Below, one piece after another: positions 7,833-16,729 of a DNA stretch of 64,000 nt; position 1 is the stretch's first letter, and every line of letters begins with the position of its first letter. This DNA comes from Streptomyces sp. 71268 (lineage in GTDB: Bacteria > Actinomycetota > Actinomycetes > Streptomycetales > Streptomycetaceae), in the NCBI RefSeq assembly GCF_029392895.1, contig NZ_CP114200.1, positions 2,387,001 through 2,451,000 of the forward strand. The letters are read 5' to 3'. A model generated the notes under the pieces. It made no database searches, was not told the origin of the DNA, and saw only the letters and a list, made by a program, of their open reading frames with translations. The position numbers and the translations under genes are program-made.

Positions 7833-10800
7833 GTGCGGGGCTACGACCGCTACGAGCCTGACGATCACCTTTCGCAGTTCGAAGCCGAGATGGAACGGCT
7901 GAAGACCGAGCGAGAGAAGGCCGTCCAGCACGCCGACGACCTCGGCTACCAGGTCGAAGTCCTGCGCGCCAAGCTGCACGAGGCGCGCCGCACCATCGCG
8001 TCCCGTCCCGCGTACGACAGCGCCGACCTGGGCTACCAGGCCGAGCAGCTCCTGCGGAACGCCCAGGCGCAGGCCGACCAGCTCCGCGCGGACGCCGAGC
8101 GGGAGCTGCGCGACGTGCGCGCGCAGACCCAGCGGCTGCTCCAGGAGCAGGCCGAGCGGCAGTCGCGCCTTGAGGCCGAGCTGCACGCCGAGGCCGTGGC
8201 CCGCCGTCAGCGCCTGGACGAGGAGTTGGCGGAGCGGCGCGCCACCGTCGAGTCGCACGTCAACGAGAACGTGGCCTGGGCCGAGCAACTGCGCGCCCGC
8301 ACCGAGGCCCAGGCCAGGCGGCTGCTCGACGAGTCGCGGGCCGAGGCCGACCAGGCGCTGGCCGCCGCGCGCGCCGAGGCCCAGCGGCTGGCGGAACAGG
8401 CCAGGGAGCGGCTGAACGCGGAGGCGGAGAGCGCCCGCTCGGAAGCCGAAGCGATCCTGCGTCGGGCCCGCACCGACGCCGAGCGGCTGCTGACCGCGGC
8501 GTCCACGCAGGCCCAGGAGGCCACCGACCACGCCGAGCAGCTCCGCAGCAGCACCACCACCGAGGCCGAGCAGGCCCGCCGGCAGGCCACCGAGTTGACC
8601 CGCGGCGCCGAGCAGCGCATGCAGGAGGCCGACACGGCGCTGCGCGAGGCGCGCGGCGAGGCCGAGAAGCTGCTGTCCGAGGCCAAGGAGGCGGCGGCGG
8701 CCCGGCTTTCGGCCGCCGAGTCGGACAACGAGCAGCGCACCCGTACCGCCAAGGCGGAGATCGCCCGGCTGGTCGGCGAGGCCACCAAGGAGGCCGAGGC
8801 GCTGCGGGCCGAGGCCGAGCAGCTGCGGGACGACGCCCGCGCCACGGCGGAGCGGCTGGTCGCCGAGGCGCAGGAGAAGGCGCGCGCCGAGGCGGCCGAG
8901 GACGCCGCGGCCCAGCTGGCCAAGGCGGCCCGTACCGCCGAGGAGATGCTGAGCAAGGCCGCCGAGGACGCCAAGGCCGCCACCAAGGCCGCGGCCGCCG
9001 AGGCCGAGCGGATCAGGACCGAGGCCGAGCGCGAGGCCGACCAACTGCGTGAGGCGGCGCACGACACGGCCGAGCAGCTCAAGGGCGCGGCCAAGGACGA
9101 CACCAAGGAGTACCGCGCCAAGACCGTCGAGCTACAGGAGGAGGCCAGGCGGCTGCGCGGCGAGGCCGAGCAGTTGCGGGCCGACGCGGTCACCGAGGGC
9201 GAGAAGATCCGCGGCGAGGCCCGCCGGGACGCGCTCCAGCAGATCGAGGAGGCGGCCAAGACCGCCGAGGAGCTGCTCACCAAGGCCAAGGCGGACGCCG
9301 CCGAGAGCCGGGCCAGCGCGAGCGCCGAGGGCGAGCGGGTGCGCACCGAGGCCATCGAGCGGGCCACGGCGCTGCGCAAGCAGTCCGAGGAGGCGCTTGA
9401 GCGCGCCCGCGGCGAGGCCGAGGACCTGGTGGCCGCCGCCGAGGAGGGCGCCGGCAAGATCAGGTCCGAGGCGGCCGAGGCGGCCCAGCGGTTGCGCGAG
9501 GAGGCGGAGCGCGCCACCGCCGAGCGGCGCGCGGAGGCCGAGGCGGAGTGGGCGCGGCTGCACGCCGAGGCCGAGCAGCGGGTCGCCGCCGCCGATGAGG
9601 CGCTGCGCGAGGCGCGGGCCGAGGCGGAGCGGCTGCGCCGGGAGACGACCGAGGAGACCGAGCGGCTGCGGGCCGAGTCGGCCGAGCGGCTGCGGGCCCT
9701 CCAGGAGCAGGCCGAGGCGGCGGCCCAGCGGCTGCGCGACGAGGCCACCGCGGACGCGTCCAACGCCCGCGCGGAGGGCGAGGCGGTCGCGGTCCGGCTG
9801 CGGAGCGAGGCCGCGACGGAGGCCGAGCGGCTGCGCGGCGAGGCCCAGGAGAAGGCCGACCGGGTGCGCGCGGAGGCCAAGGCCGCCGCCGAGCGGCTGG
9901 CCAGCGAGGCGGCCGAGGCGCTGGCGGCGGCCCAGGAGGAGGCGACCCGGCGGCGCCGGGAGGCCGAGGAGTTGCTCGCCGACGCGCGCGGCGAGGCCGA
10001 GCGCGAGCGCACCCGGGCCCAGGAGCAGAGCGAGGAGTTGCTCGCCTCGGCCCGCAACCGGGTGGCCGAGGCCCAGGCCGAGGCGCAGCGCCTTGGTGAC
10101 GAGGCCGAGCAGCGGGCGAGCGAGCTGGTCTCCTCGGCCGAGCAGACCGCGCAGCAGGTACGGGACGCCGTCGCGGGGCTCCAGGAGCAGACCGAGGCGG
10201 AGCTCGCCGGGCTGCGTTCGGCGGCCGAGCACGCGGCCGAGCGGACCCGTACCGAGGCGCAGGGCGAGGCGGACCGGGTGCGCGCCGACGCGTACGCGGA
10301 GCGGGAGCGGGCCTCCAGCGACGCGGCGCGGGTGCGCCGGGAGGCGCGCGAGGAGTCCGAGGCCGCCAAGGCGCTCGCGGAGCGCACCGTCTCGGAGGCC
10401 ATCGGCGAGTCGGAGCGGATGCGGGCCGACGCCCGCGAGGAGGCCGACCGGCTGCGGAGCACCGCGGCCCAGCAGGCCGACGCGCTGGTCGCCAAGGCCA
10501 CGTCCGAGGCCGAGCGGATGGTGGCCGACGCGACCGCCAAGGGCCAGCGGCTGCGTACGGAGGCCGCGGACGCGCTGGCGGCGGCCGAGCAGGACGCGGC
10601 GCGGTCGCGCGCCGAGGCCCGTACGGACGCCAACCGGCTGCGCTCGGACGCCGCCCAGCAGGCCGACCGGCTCATCACCGAGGCGACGAAGGAGGCCGAG
10701 AAGCTCGTCGCCGACGCCACCAAGGAGGCCGAGCGGCTGCGGGCCGAGGTGGCGGCCGAGGCCAAGCAGGCGCGCGCGGAGGCGGCGGAGGTCGCGGCCG

Positions 10801-11867
10801 CCGCCCGGCAGGAGGCCGACCGCACGCTGGACGAGGTGCGCAAGGCGGCGGGTCAGCGTCGGACCGAGGCCGCCGCGCAGGCGGACCGGCTGGTGGCCGG
10901 GGCGGCCAAGGAGGCCGAGAAGCTGCGGGCCGAGGCGGCCGCGACGGTCACCTCGGCGCAGGAGCACGCCACCCGGACCCGGGTCGCCGCGGAGAAGATC
11001 AAGTCGCAGGCGCAGGAGGAGTCCGACCGGCTGCTCGCCAAGGCCCAGGTCGAGGCGGAGCGTACGGTGGACACGGCCCGCGCGGCGGCGGCCAAGCGCC
11101 GCGCCGAGGCGGCCGAGCAGGCCGACCAGCTCATCGCCGGGGCCCAGGAGGAGGCGCTGCGGGCGGCCACGGCGGCCGAGGAGCAGGCCGACACCATGGT
11201 GGGCGTGGCCCGCAAGGAGGCCGAGCGGATCGTCGCCGAGGCCACCGCCGAGGGTAACCAGCGGGTGGAGAAGGCGCGTACGGACGCCAACACGATGCTG
11301 ACCGAGGCGCGCGGGGACGCGACGGCCATAAGGGAGCGGGCGGAGGAGTTGCGCACCCGGGTCGAGGGCGAGGTCGAGAAGCTCCACGACCGGGCTCGCC
11401 GGGAGTCCTCCGAGGCGCTCAAGTCCGCGGGCGAGCGGGCGGACAAGCTCGTCAAGGCCGCCGAGGAACAACTCGCGCAGGCCGAGAAGAAGGTCAAGCA
11501 ACTGTTGTCGGACGCGAACAGCGAGGCGAGCAAGGTTCGGATCGCCGCGGTGAAGAAGGCCGACGGATTGATCCGCGAGGCCGAGGCCAAGAAGACAGCG
11601 GCAGATCGCGACGCCGAACGGGTGCGCGCCGAGGCGGCCGACGAAGCGAAGAAAATGATTGAGGACGGCAAGCGGGAACTCGAGTTGCTCGTGCGCCGCC
11701 GCAAAGACATCAACGCGGAGATTTCCCGCGTCCAGGACGTGTTGGAAGCCCTCGAATCCTTCGAGGCACCGACGTCGGGCAGTGGGAGTGGCAAGGACAA
11801 CGGGGGCGCGAAAACAGTGGCGGGCGCGGGCGCAACTCGTTCAAGTGGCAAGCAGTCTGACGGCTAG
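7833..11867 (+). CDS. scy: Scy, giant coiled-coil polarity/cytoskeletal protein
   Basis: 1344 residues from GTG 7833, close to the roughly 1,300-residue Scy of other Streptomyces. A short DivIVA-like start (GYDRYEPDDHLSQFEAEMERLK) and a heptad segment are followed by well over 1,000 residues of unbroken Ala/Glu/Arg-rich coiled coil built from variants of EAERLRAEA and QADRLI. It has no membrane segment and almost no Gly/Pro until the Ser/Gly-rich C-terminus (SGSGSGKDNGG). In the family, Scy organises hyphal tips: it interacts with DivIVA and FilP in the polarisome and marks new branch sites. It is followed by filP after 115 bp. Repetition extends to the DNA, so recombination or assembly collapse is possible. 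Confidence 0.95.
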   Translation: MRGYDRYEPDDHLSQFEAEMERLKTEREKAVQHADDLGYQVEVLRAKLHEARRTIASRPAYDSADLGYQAEQLLRNAQAQADQLRADAERELRDVRAQTQRLLQEQAERQSRLEAELHAEAVARRQRLDEELAERRATVESHVNENVAWAEQLRARTEAQARRLLDESRAEADQALAAARAEAQRLAEQARERLNAEAESARSEAEAILRRARTDAERLLTAASTQAQEATDHAEQLRSSTTTEAEQARRQATELTRGAEQRMQEADTALREARGEAEKLLSEAKEAAAARLSAAESDNEQRTRTAKAEIARLVGEATKEAEALRAEAEQLRDDARATAERLVAEAQEKARAEAAEDAAAQLAKAARTAEEMLSKAAEDAKAATKAAAAEAERIRTEAEREADQLREAAHDTAEQLKGAAKDDTKEYRAKTVELQEEARRLRGEAEQLRADAVTEGEKIRGEARRDALQQIEEAAKTAEELLTKAKADAAESRASASAEGERVRTEAIERATALRKQSEEALERARGEAEDLVAAAEEGAGKIRSEAAEAAQRLREEAERATAERRAEAEAEWARLHAEAEQRVAAADEALREARAEAERLRRETTEETERLRAESAERLRALQEQAEAAAQRLRDEATADASNARAEGEAVAVRLRSEAATEAERLRGEAQEKADRVRAEAKAAAERLASEAAEALAAAQEEATRRRREAEELLADARGEAERERTRAQEQSEELLASARNRVAEAQAEAQRLGDEAEQRASELVSSAEQTAQQVRDAVAGLQEQTEAELAGLRSAAEHAAERTRTEAQGEADRVRADAYAERERASSDAARVRREAREESEAAKALAERTVSEAIGESERMRADAREEADRLRSTAAQQADALVAKATSEAERMVADATAKGQRLRTEAADALAAAEQDAARSRAEARTDANRLRSDAAQQADRLITEATKEAEKLVADATKEAERLRAEVAAEAKQARAEAAEVAAAARQEADRTLDEVRKAAGQRRTEAAAQADRLVAGAAKEAEKLRAEAAATVTSAQEHATRTRVAAEKIKSQAQEESDRLLAKAQVEAERTVDTARAAAAKRRAEAAEQADQLIAGAQEEALRAATAAEEQADTMVGVARKEAERIVAEATAEGNQRVEKARTDANTMLTEARGDATAIRERAEELRTRVEGEVEKLHDRARRESSEALKSAGERADKLVKAAEEQLAQAEKKVKQLLSDANSEASKVRIAAVKKADGLIREAEAKKTAADRDAERVRAEAADEAKKMIEDGKRELELLVRRRKDINAEISRVQDVLEALESFEAPTSGSGSGKDNGGAKTVAGAGATRSSGKQSDG

Positions 11868-11982
11868 CCACTCAAATGAGGGGTCATTCTCCAGATCAAA
11901 CGGGCAATGACTCGAAGACACGCCGTCCGCACCCCTAGGATTCTCCCTATCACCTCACCGGTCTTCTTTCGACAGGAACCCC

Positions 11983-12918
11983 ATGAGCGACACTTCCTCC
12001 CCCTTCGGCTTCGAGCTCGTGCGGCGTGGATACGACCGCGGTCAGGTGGACGACCGCATCAGCAAGCTCGTCGCCGACCGAGACAGCGCACTGGCACGCA
12101 TCACCTCCCTGGAAAAGCGCATCGAGGAACTCCACCTCGAGACGCAGAACGCGCAGGCTCAGGTCAACGACTCCGAGCCGTCGTACGCGGGTCTCGGCGC
12201 GCGCGTGGAGAAGATCCTCCGCCTCGCCGAGGAGGAGGCGAAGGACCTGCGCGAGGAGGCCCGCCGGGCCGCCGAGCAGCACCGTGAGCTGGCCGAGTCC
12301 GCCGCGCAGCAGGTGCGCAACGACGCGGAGACGTTCGCGGCCGAGCGCAAGGCCAAGGCCGAGGACGACGGCGCGCGGATCGTCGAGAAGGCGAAGTCCG
12401 AGGCGAGCACGTTGCGCGCCGACGCGCAGAAGGACGCGCAGTCCAAGCGCGAGGAGGCGGACTCCCTCTTCGAGGAGACCCGCGCCAAGGCCGCGCAGGC
12501 CGCCGCCGACTTCGAGACCAATCTCGCCAAGCGCCGCGAGCAGTCCGAGCGCGACCTGGCCTCGCGCCAGGCCAAGGCGGAGAAGCGGCTCGCGGAGATC
12601 GAGCACCGCGCCGAGCAGCTTCGCCTGGAGGCGGAGAAGCTGCGCACGGACGCGGAGCGGCGGGCCCGGCAGACGGTGGAGACCGCGCAGCGCCAGGCCG
12701 AGGACATCGTGGCCGACGCGAACGCCAAGGCCGACCGCGTGCGCAGCGAGTCCGAGCGTGAGCTGGCGGCCCTCACCAACCGCCGCGACAGCATCAACGC
12801 GCAGCTCACCAACGTCCGCGAGATGCTGGCCACGCTCACCGGCGCGGCCGTGGCCGCCGCCGGCGCCCCCGAGGACGACTCGGCGCAGCGCGGCGTTCCC
12901 GCGCAGCAGAGCCGCTGA
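11983..12918 (+). CDS. filP: FilP, intermediate-filament-like coiled-coil protein
   Basis: 311 residues, the expected length for FilP (about 310). The N-terminus FGFELVRRGYDRGQVDDRI is the DivIVA-like segment shared with Scy, followed by a short coil, a break (ETQNAQAQVNDSEPSYAGLG), then a continuous coiled coil (about 65-285) and an Ala-rich end. FilP self-assembles into filaments, binds DivIVA, and gives the hyphal tip mechanical stiffness. The leader of 115 bp is less GC-rich than the genes and may contain its own promoter. A strong terminator follows at 13117. Confidence 0.96.
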   Translation: MSDTSSPFGFELVRRGYDRGQVDDRISKLVADRDSALARITSLEKRIEELHLETQNAQAQVNDSEPSYAGLGARVEKILRLAEEEAKDLREEARRAAEQHRELAESAAQQVRNDAETFAAERKAKAEDDGARIVEKAKSEASTLRADAQKDAQSKREEADSLFEETRAKAAQAAADFETNLAKRREQSERDLASRQAKAEKRLAEIEHRAEQLRLEAEKLRTDAERRARQTVETAQRQAEDIVADANAKADRVRSESERELAALTNRRDSINAQLTNVREMLATLTGAAVAAAGAPEDDSAQRGVPAQQSR

Positions 12919-13116
12919 CCCGCGGCCGGGCCGCGGCGTGTGACGAGCCGCGGCCGGGCCCGTCCCGGCGGCGAGCGGTCCGCCGGCGGTCACCGTCCGG
13001 TGGGGACGTGGGTGGCCGCGACCGCGACTGACCGTGGCTCTGGGGCCACGGGGCCGTGGGTCGTCGGTAGCCGACAGGTGACCGGCGAGCGGTGTGTCCG
13101 CACCCTTGCGTGAACG

Positions 13117-13149
13117 GCGCCGCACACCGCGGAAAATGGTGTGCGGCGC
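13117..13149 (+). terminator. filP terminator
   Basis: A perfect 12-bp stem (GCGCCGCACACC, 9-nt loop with AAAA, then GGTGTGCGGCGC) is followed by TGTTTGCTGT, close to a classical intrinsic terminator. Confidence 0.8.
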
Positions 13150-13199
13150 TGTTTGCTGTGGGGTGGCGTGTACGCCTCACGGCCCTTAGCGTGGCCTGC

Positions 13200-14345
13200 A
13201 TGATCGAGCTTGTGGGGTTGACGAAACGCTACGGCGACAAGCTCGCCGTGGACCGGTTGACGTTCACCGTGCGCCCCGGGATGGTCACCGGCTTCCTGGG
13301 CCCCAACGGCGCCGGCAAGTCCACGACCATGCGCATGATGCTCGACCTGGACAACCCGACGGCCGGGGACGTCCGCATCGACGGCAAGCACTACCGGCAG
13401 TTGCGCGATCCGCTCAAGCACATCGGCGCGCTGCTCGACGCGAAGGCCATGCACGGCGGGCGCAGCGCGTACAACCACCTGCTGTGTCTGGCGCAGAGCA
13501 ACGGCATCCCGACGAGCCGGGTCAGCGAGGTGCTCGACACCGTCGGCCTGTCGTCGGTCGCGAAGAAGCGTTCCAAGGGCTTCTCGCTCGGCATGGGCCA
13601 GCGGCTCGGTATCGCGGGGGCCCTGCTGGGCGACCCCGAGATCCTGATGTTCGACGAGCCGGTCAACGGGCTCGACCCCGAGGGCATCCACTGGATCCGC
13701 AACCTGATGAAGAACCTGGCCAGTCAGGGTCGTACGGTGTTCGTCTCCAGCCACCTGATGAGCGAGATGGCCCTGACCGCCGACCACTTGGTGGTCATCG
13801 GGCAGGGCAAGTTGATGGCGGACACCTCGATGGCGGAGTTCATCGCGCAGAACTCGCGCTCGTACGTGCGGGTGCGCACGCCCGACCACGAGCGGATGCG
13901 CGAGGCGCTGGCCTCGGTGGGGCACACGGCGCTGGTCGCGCCCGACGGCGCGCTTGAGGTGGACGGGGCGAACGCGGCGCAGCTCGGCGAGCTGGCCGCG
14001 CGGCACCAGGTGGTGCTGCACGAGCTGAGCCCGCAGCAGGCCTCGCTCGAAGAGGCGTTCATGCAGCTCACGGCCGAGTCGGTGGAGTACCACGCGCACG
14101 CGGGGCCGGCGGGGGCGCACCCGCTGGCCGCGGGCGCTCCGTACGGCGGGGCCGCGCCGGGCGCGGTGCCGCCGGGTGCCGTGCCGCCGGGTGGCGGTGG
14201 GTATCCGCCGCGGGCCTATCCGCCCCAGGAGCCGCCGCCGGGCCAGCCGGGCGGGCCCGGGCAGCAGGGGCAGGCGGGCCAGCCCGGACAGGGTAGGCAG
14301 CAGGGCGGCTGGGGAGCCGACTGGCAGCGGAAGAAGGGCTCCTGA
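13200..14345 (+). CDS. ABC transporter ATP-binding protein (BcrA-like), copy 1
   Basis: 381 residues from ATG 13200, where homology starts (MIELVGLTKRYGDKLAV). Walker A GPNGAGKST, signature region SKGFSLGMGQRLGIAGALL (the non-LSGGQ form typical of BcrA-type ATPases), Walker B ILMFDEPVNGLDPEG, H-loop SSHLMSEM. After residue about 300 comes a tail of roughly 80 residues rich in Pro, Gly and Gln (PPGAVPPGGGGYPP, GQPGQGRQQGG), not part of the ATPase fold. It is followed 2 bp later by its permease. The nearest characterised relatives export bacitracin or lantibiotics; the substrate here is unknown. The second cassette at 15413 is a close paralogue. Confidence 0.93.
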   Translation: MIELVGLTKRYGDKLAVDRLTFTVRPGMVTGFLGPNGAGKSTTMRMMLDLDNPTAGDVRIDGKHYRQLRDPLKHIGALLDAKAMHGGRSAYNHLLCLAQSNGIPTSRVSEVLDTVGLSSVAKKRSKGFSLGMGQRLGIAGALLGDPEILMFDEPVNGLDPEGIHWIRNLMKNLASQGRTVFVSSHLMSEMALTADHLVVIGQGKLMADTSMAEFIAQNSRSYVRVRTPDHERMREALASVGHTALVAPDGALEVDGANAAQLGELAARHQVVLHELSPQQASLEEAFMQLTAESVEYHAHAGPAGAHPLAAGAPYGGAAPGAVPPGAVPPGGGGYPPRAYPPQEPPPGQPGGPGQQGQAGQPGQGRQQGGWGADWQRKKGS

Positions 14346-14347
14346 CG

Positions 14348-15118
14348 ATGGCGGTCGCGACGCAGGTACTCAGGTCCGAATGGACCAAGATCAGGTCGGT
14401 GCAGTCCACCGGGTGGACCCTCGCGCTGGCGCTGGTGGTCACGGTGGCGCTGAGCATGCTGCTCAGCGCGCTGAGCAAGAAGGAATACGGCGACATGTCG
14501 CCGCGCGAGAAGCTGGAGTTCGACCCGACGCTGATCAGCTTCGCCGGCATCGGCCTCGGCCAGCTCGCGCTGATCGTCTTCGGCGTGCTCGTGGTCTCCA
14601 ACGAGTACAGCACCGGCATGATCCGCACCTCGCTGGCGGCGGTGCCGCAGCGCATGACGTTCCTGGCCAGCAAGATCACCGTCGCCACGCTGCTGGCCTT
14701 CGTGGCCGGCCTGGTGATCAGCTTCGCCAGCTTCTACGCGGGCCAGGCCATGCTCGGCGAGCACAAGGCGTCGATCGGCGACTCGGGCGTGCTGCGGGCG
14801 ATGATCGGCAGCGCGCTGTACATGACCCTCATCACCATGTTCGCCATGGGCGTCACCGCGATGCTGCGCAGCCCGATGGTCTCGCTCGGCATCCTGATGC
14901 CGTTCTTCTTCCTGATCTCCAACATCCTGGGCAACGTCCCGGCCACCGAGAAGGTCGGGCGGTACCTGCCCGACCAGGCGGGTTCGCGGATCATGCAGGT
15001 GGTGCGGACCGACGACGACGCCCCGTACGGGCCGTGGGGCGGACTCGCGATCATGGCTGCCTGGGTCGCCGCGGCGCTGATCGGCGGCGCGCTGGCGCTG
15101 AAGAAGCGGGACGCCTGA
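14348..15118 (+). CDS. ABC-2-type permease, copy 1
   Basis: 256 residues with six predicted membrane segments (for example TGWTLALALVVTVALSMLL, LGILMPFFFLISNIL, GGLAIMAAWVAAALIGGAL). The pattern SEWTKIRSVQSTGWTL at the start and SNEYSTGMIRTSLAAVP in the first cytoplasmic loop are typical of the ABC-2 permeases paired with BcrA-like ATPases. It is the membrane partner of the ATPase immediately upstream. The same motifs recur in the second permease, which supports tandem duplication of the pair. Confidence 0.92.
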   Translation: MAVATQVLRSEWTKIRSVQSTGWTLALALVVTVALSMLLSALSKKEYGDMSPREKLEFDPTLISFAGIGLGQLALIVFGVLVVSNEYSTGMIRTSLAAVPQRMTFLASKITVATLLAFVAGLVISFASFYAGQAMLGEHKASIGDSGVLRAMIGSALYMTLITMFAMGVTAMLRSPMVSLGILMPFFFLISNILGNVPATEKVGRYLPDQAGSRIMQVVRTDDDAPYGPWGGLAIMAAWVAAALIGGALALKKRDA

Positions 15119-15319
15119 GCGACGCCGGACCCCGGCCACGGCGTCGGCGTCCCCGGCTTCGACGTCTCCGACGTCGGCGCGCGGTGTGGGCGTCCCCGGC
15201 ATCGGTCGCGGGGCGTGAACGCCGAACGGGGACGGACGGTGCCGAGGCGGAGACCCGGCGCGGCCGGACGTGGCCGGATGTTTCGGCGCGGGCCGCCCGG
15301 GGCGCGCGCCGATCGCGGC

Positions 15320-15347
15320 GGAATGGAACCGTCAGCTCCCAGTTATC
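15320..15347 (+). promoter_or_regulatory. Candidate ECF-sigma promoter for second ABC cassette
   Basis: In the 294-bp gap between the cassettes, GGAACC at 15325 contains AAC followed after 16 bp by TC (15346), the core spacing of SigE-type promoters. An overlapping reading, GGAAT (15320) with 17 bp to GTT, is SigR-like. Only one can be right, and either may be chance. Confidence 0.3.
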
Positions 15348-15412
15348 CTCCTAACCCTCACGGGGGCGAGCCGGCAGGTGGCTGACGCCCCGACGACGGC
15401 GAGGGCGGAGAT

Positions 15413-16729
15413 TTGATCGAGGCAGTCGGCCTGACAAAGCGCTACGGCGCCAAGACGGCCGTGCACAACCTGACCTTCCAGGTGCGGCCGGGCGCCGTCA
15501 CCGGCTTCCTGGGCCCCAACGGCTCGGGCAAGTCCACGACCATGCGCATGATCCTTGGCCTGGACACGCCGACCGCCGGTCAGGTGACGGTGGGCGGCTA
15601 TCCGTTCCGCCGGCTGCCGAACGCGCCGCGCCAGGTCGGCGCGCTCCTCGACGCCAAGGCCGTGCACGGTGGCCGCAGCGCGCGCCAGCACCTGCTGAGC
15701 CTGGCCCAGCTCTCCGGCATCCCGGCCCGCCGGGTGGACGAGGTGCTCGGCGTGGTCGGGCTCCAGGACGTGGCCAAGAAGCGGTCCAAGGGCTTCTCGC
15801 TCGGCATGGGCCAGCGCCTTGGCATCGCGGCGGCGCTGCTCGGCGACCCGCAGGTGCTGCTCTTCGACGAGCCGGTCAACGGCCTCGACCCGGAGGGCAT
15901 CCTGTGGGTGCGCAACCTGATGAAGCAGCTCGCCTCCGAGGGCCGTACGGTCTTCGTCTCCAGCCACCTGATGAGCGAGATGGCGCTCACCGCCGACCAC
16001 CTGATCGTCATCGGCCGTGGCCAGTTGCTCGCCGACATGAGCGTCACCGACTTCATATCGGCCAACTCCGCCGACTTCGCCCGGGTGCGCACACCCGACA
16101 CCGACCCGCAGCAGCGCGAGAAGCTGGTGGCCACGCTCACCGAGGCGGGTGGCCAGGTGCAGCCCGAGCAGGACGGCGCGCTGCGCGTCACCGGTCTCGC
16201 CCTGCCGCGCATCAGCGACCTCGCGCACGCGGCCGACATCCGGCTGTGGGAGCTGGCCCCGCACCGGGCGTCGCTGGAGGAGGCGTACATGCGCATGACG
16301 CAGGGCGCCGTGGACTACCGCTCGACGCAGGACCCGCGCGCCGGGCTCCAGGCCGTCGCGCCGGGCCAGCCGCTGCCGCCCGGCGCCCCGCAGGGCTGGG
16401 GCCAGCCCGCGCCGCAGGCCCCCGGCACGGCCCCGGGCCAGCCGAACCCGTACGCGCCGGGCCAGCCCCACGCGCACGCGCCGGGCCAGCCCCATCCGTA
16501 CGCGCCTGGCCAGCCGCCGTACGCGGCACAGCCGCCCGCCGCCGCGCCGCCCGCCGCCGCGCCGGGCGCCGGTCAGCCGGGGCAGCCGCCGGCCGGGCCC
16601 GCGCCGGCCGCCGCCTCGCCGCGCACCACGCAGTTGCGAGCCCTGCCGGACCAGCAGCCCGCCCCCGTGGCGCAGCCGCCCGCCACCCCCGCCGACCCGA
16701 ACAAGCGCGACAGCGAGGACGCCCGATGA
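15413..16729 (+). CDS. ABC transporter ATP-binding protein (BcrA-like), copy 2
   Basis: 438 residues from TTG 15413, preceded by GGGCGGAG; homology begins at the start codon (IEAVGLTKRYGAKTAV). Walker A GPNGSGKST, signature SKGFSLGMGQRLGIAAALL, Walker B LLFDEPVNGLDPEG, H-loop SSHLMSEM: nearly the same as copy 1. The tail after about residue 305 is longer (about 130 residues) and contains tandem PGQP-type units (APGQPNPY, APGQPHAH, APGQPHPY, APGQPPYA). These could bind a partner or membrane surface; no known domain is visible. The stop overlaps the permease start (ATGA). Confidence 0.93.
   Translation: MIEAVGLTKRYGAKTAVHNLTFQVRPGAVTGFLGPNGSGKSTTMRMILGLDTPTAGQVTVGGYPFRRLPNAPRQVGALLDAKAVHGGRSARQHLLSLAQLSGIPARRVDEVLGVVGLQDVAKKRSKGFSLGMGQRLGIAAALLGDPQVLLFDEPVNGLDPEGILWVRNLMKQLASEGRTVFVSSHLMSEMALTADHLIVIGRGQLLADMSVTDFISANSADFARVRTPDTDPQQREKLVATLTEAGGQVQPEQDGALRVTGLALPRISDLAHAADIRLWELAPHRASLEEAYMRMTQGAVDYRSTQDPRAGLQAVAPGQPLPPGAPQGWGQPAPQAPGTAPGQPNPYAPGQPHAHAPGQPHPYAPGQPPYAAQPPAAAPPAAAPGAGQPGQPPAGPAPAAASPRTTQLRALPDQQPAPVAQPPATPADPNKRDSEDAR

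Noticed and set aside
8207..11501. Long open frames antisense to scy (for example 8207-10843 and 9132-11501)
   Set aside because: Ser/Arg- or Leu/Gly-only composition mirrors the Ala/Glu codons of scy; high GC with strong third-position bias keeps these frames open. No start context or family.
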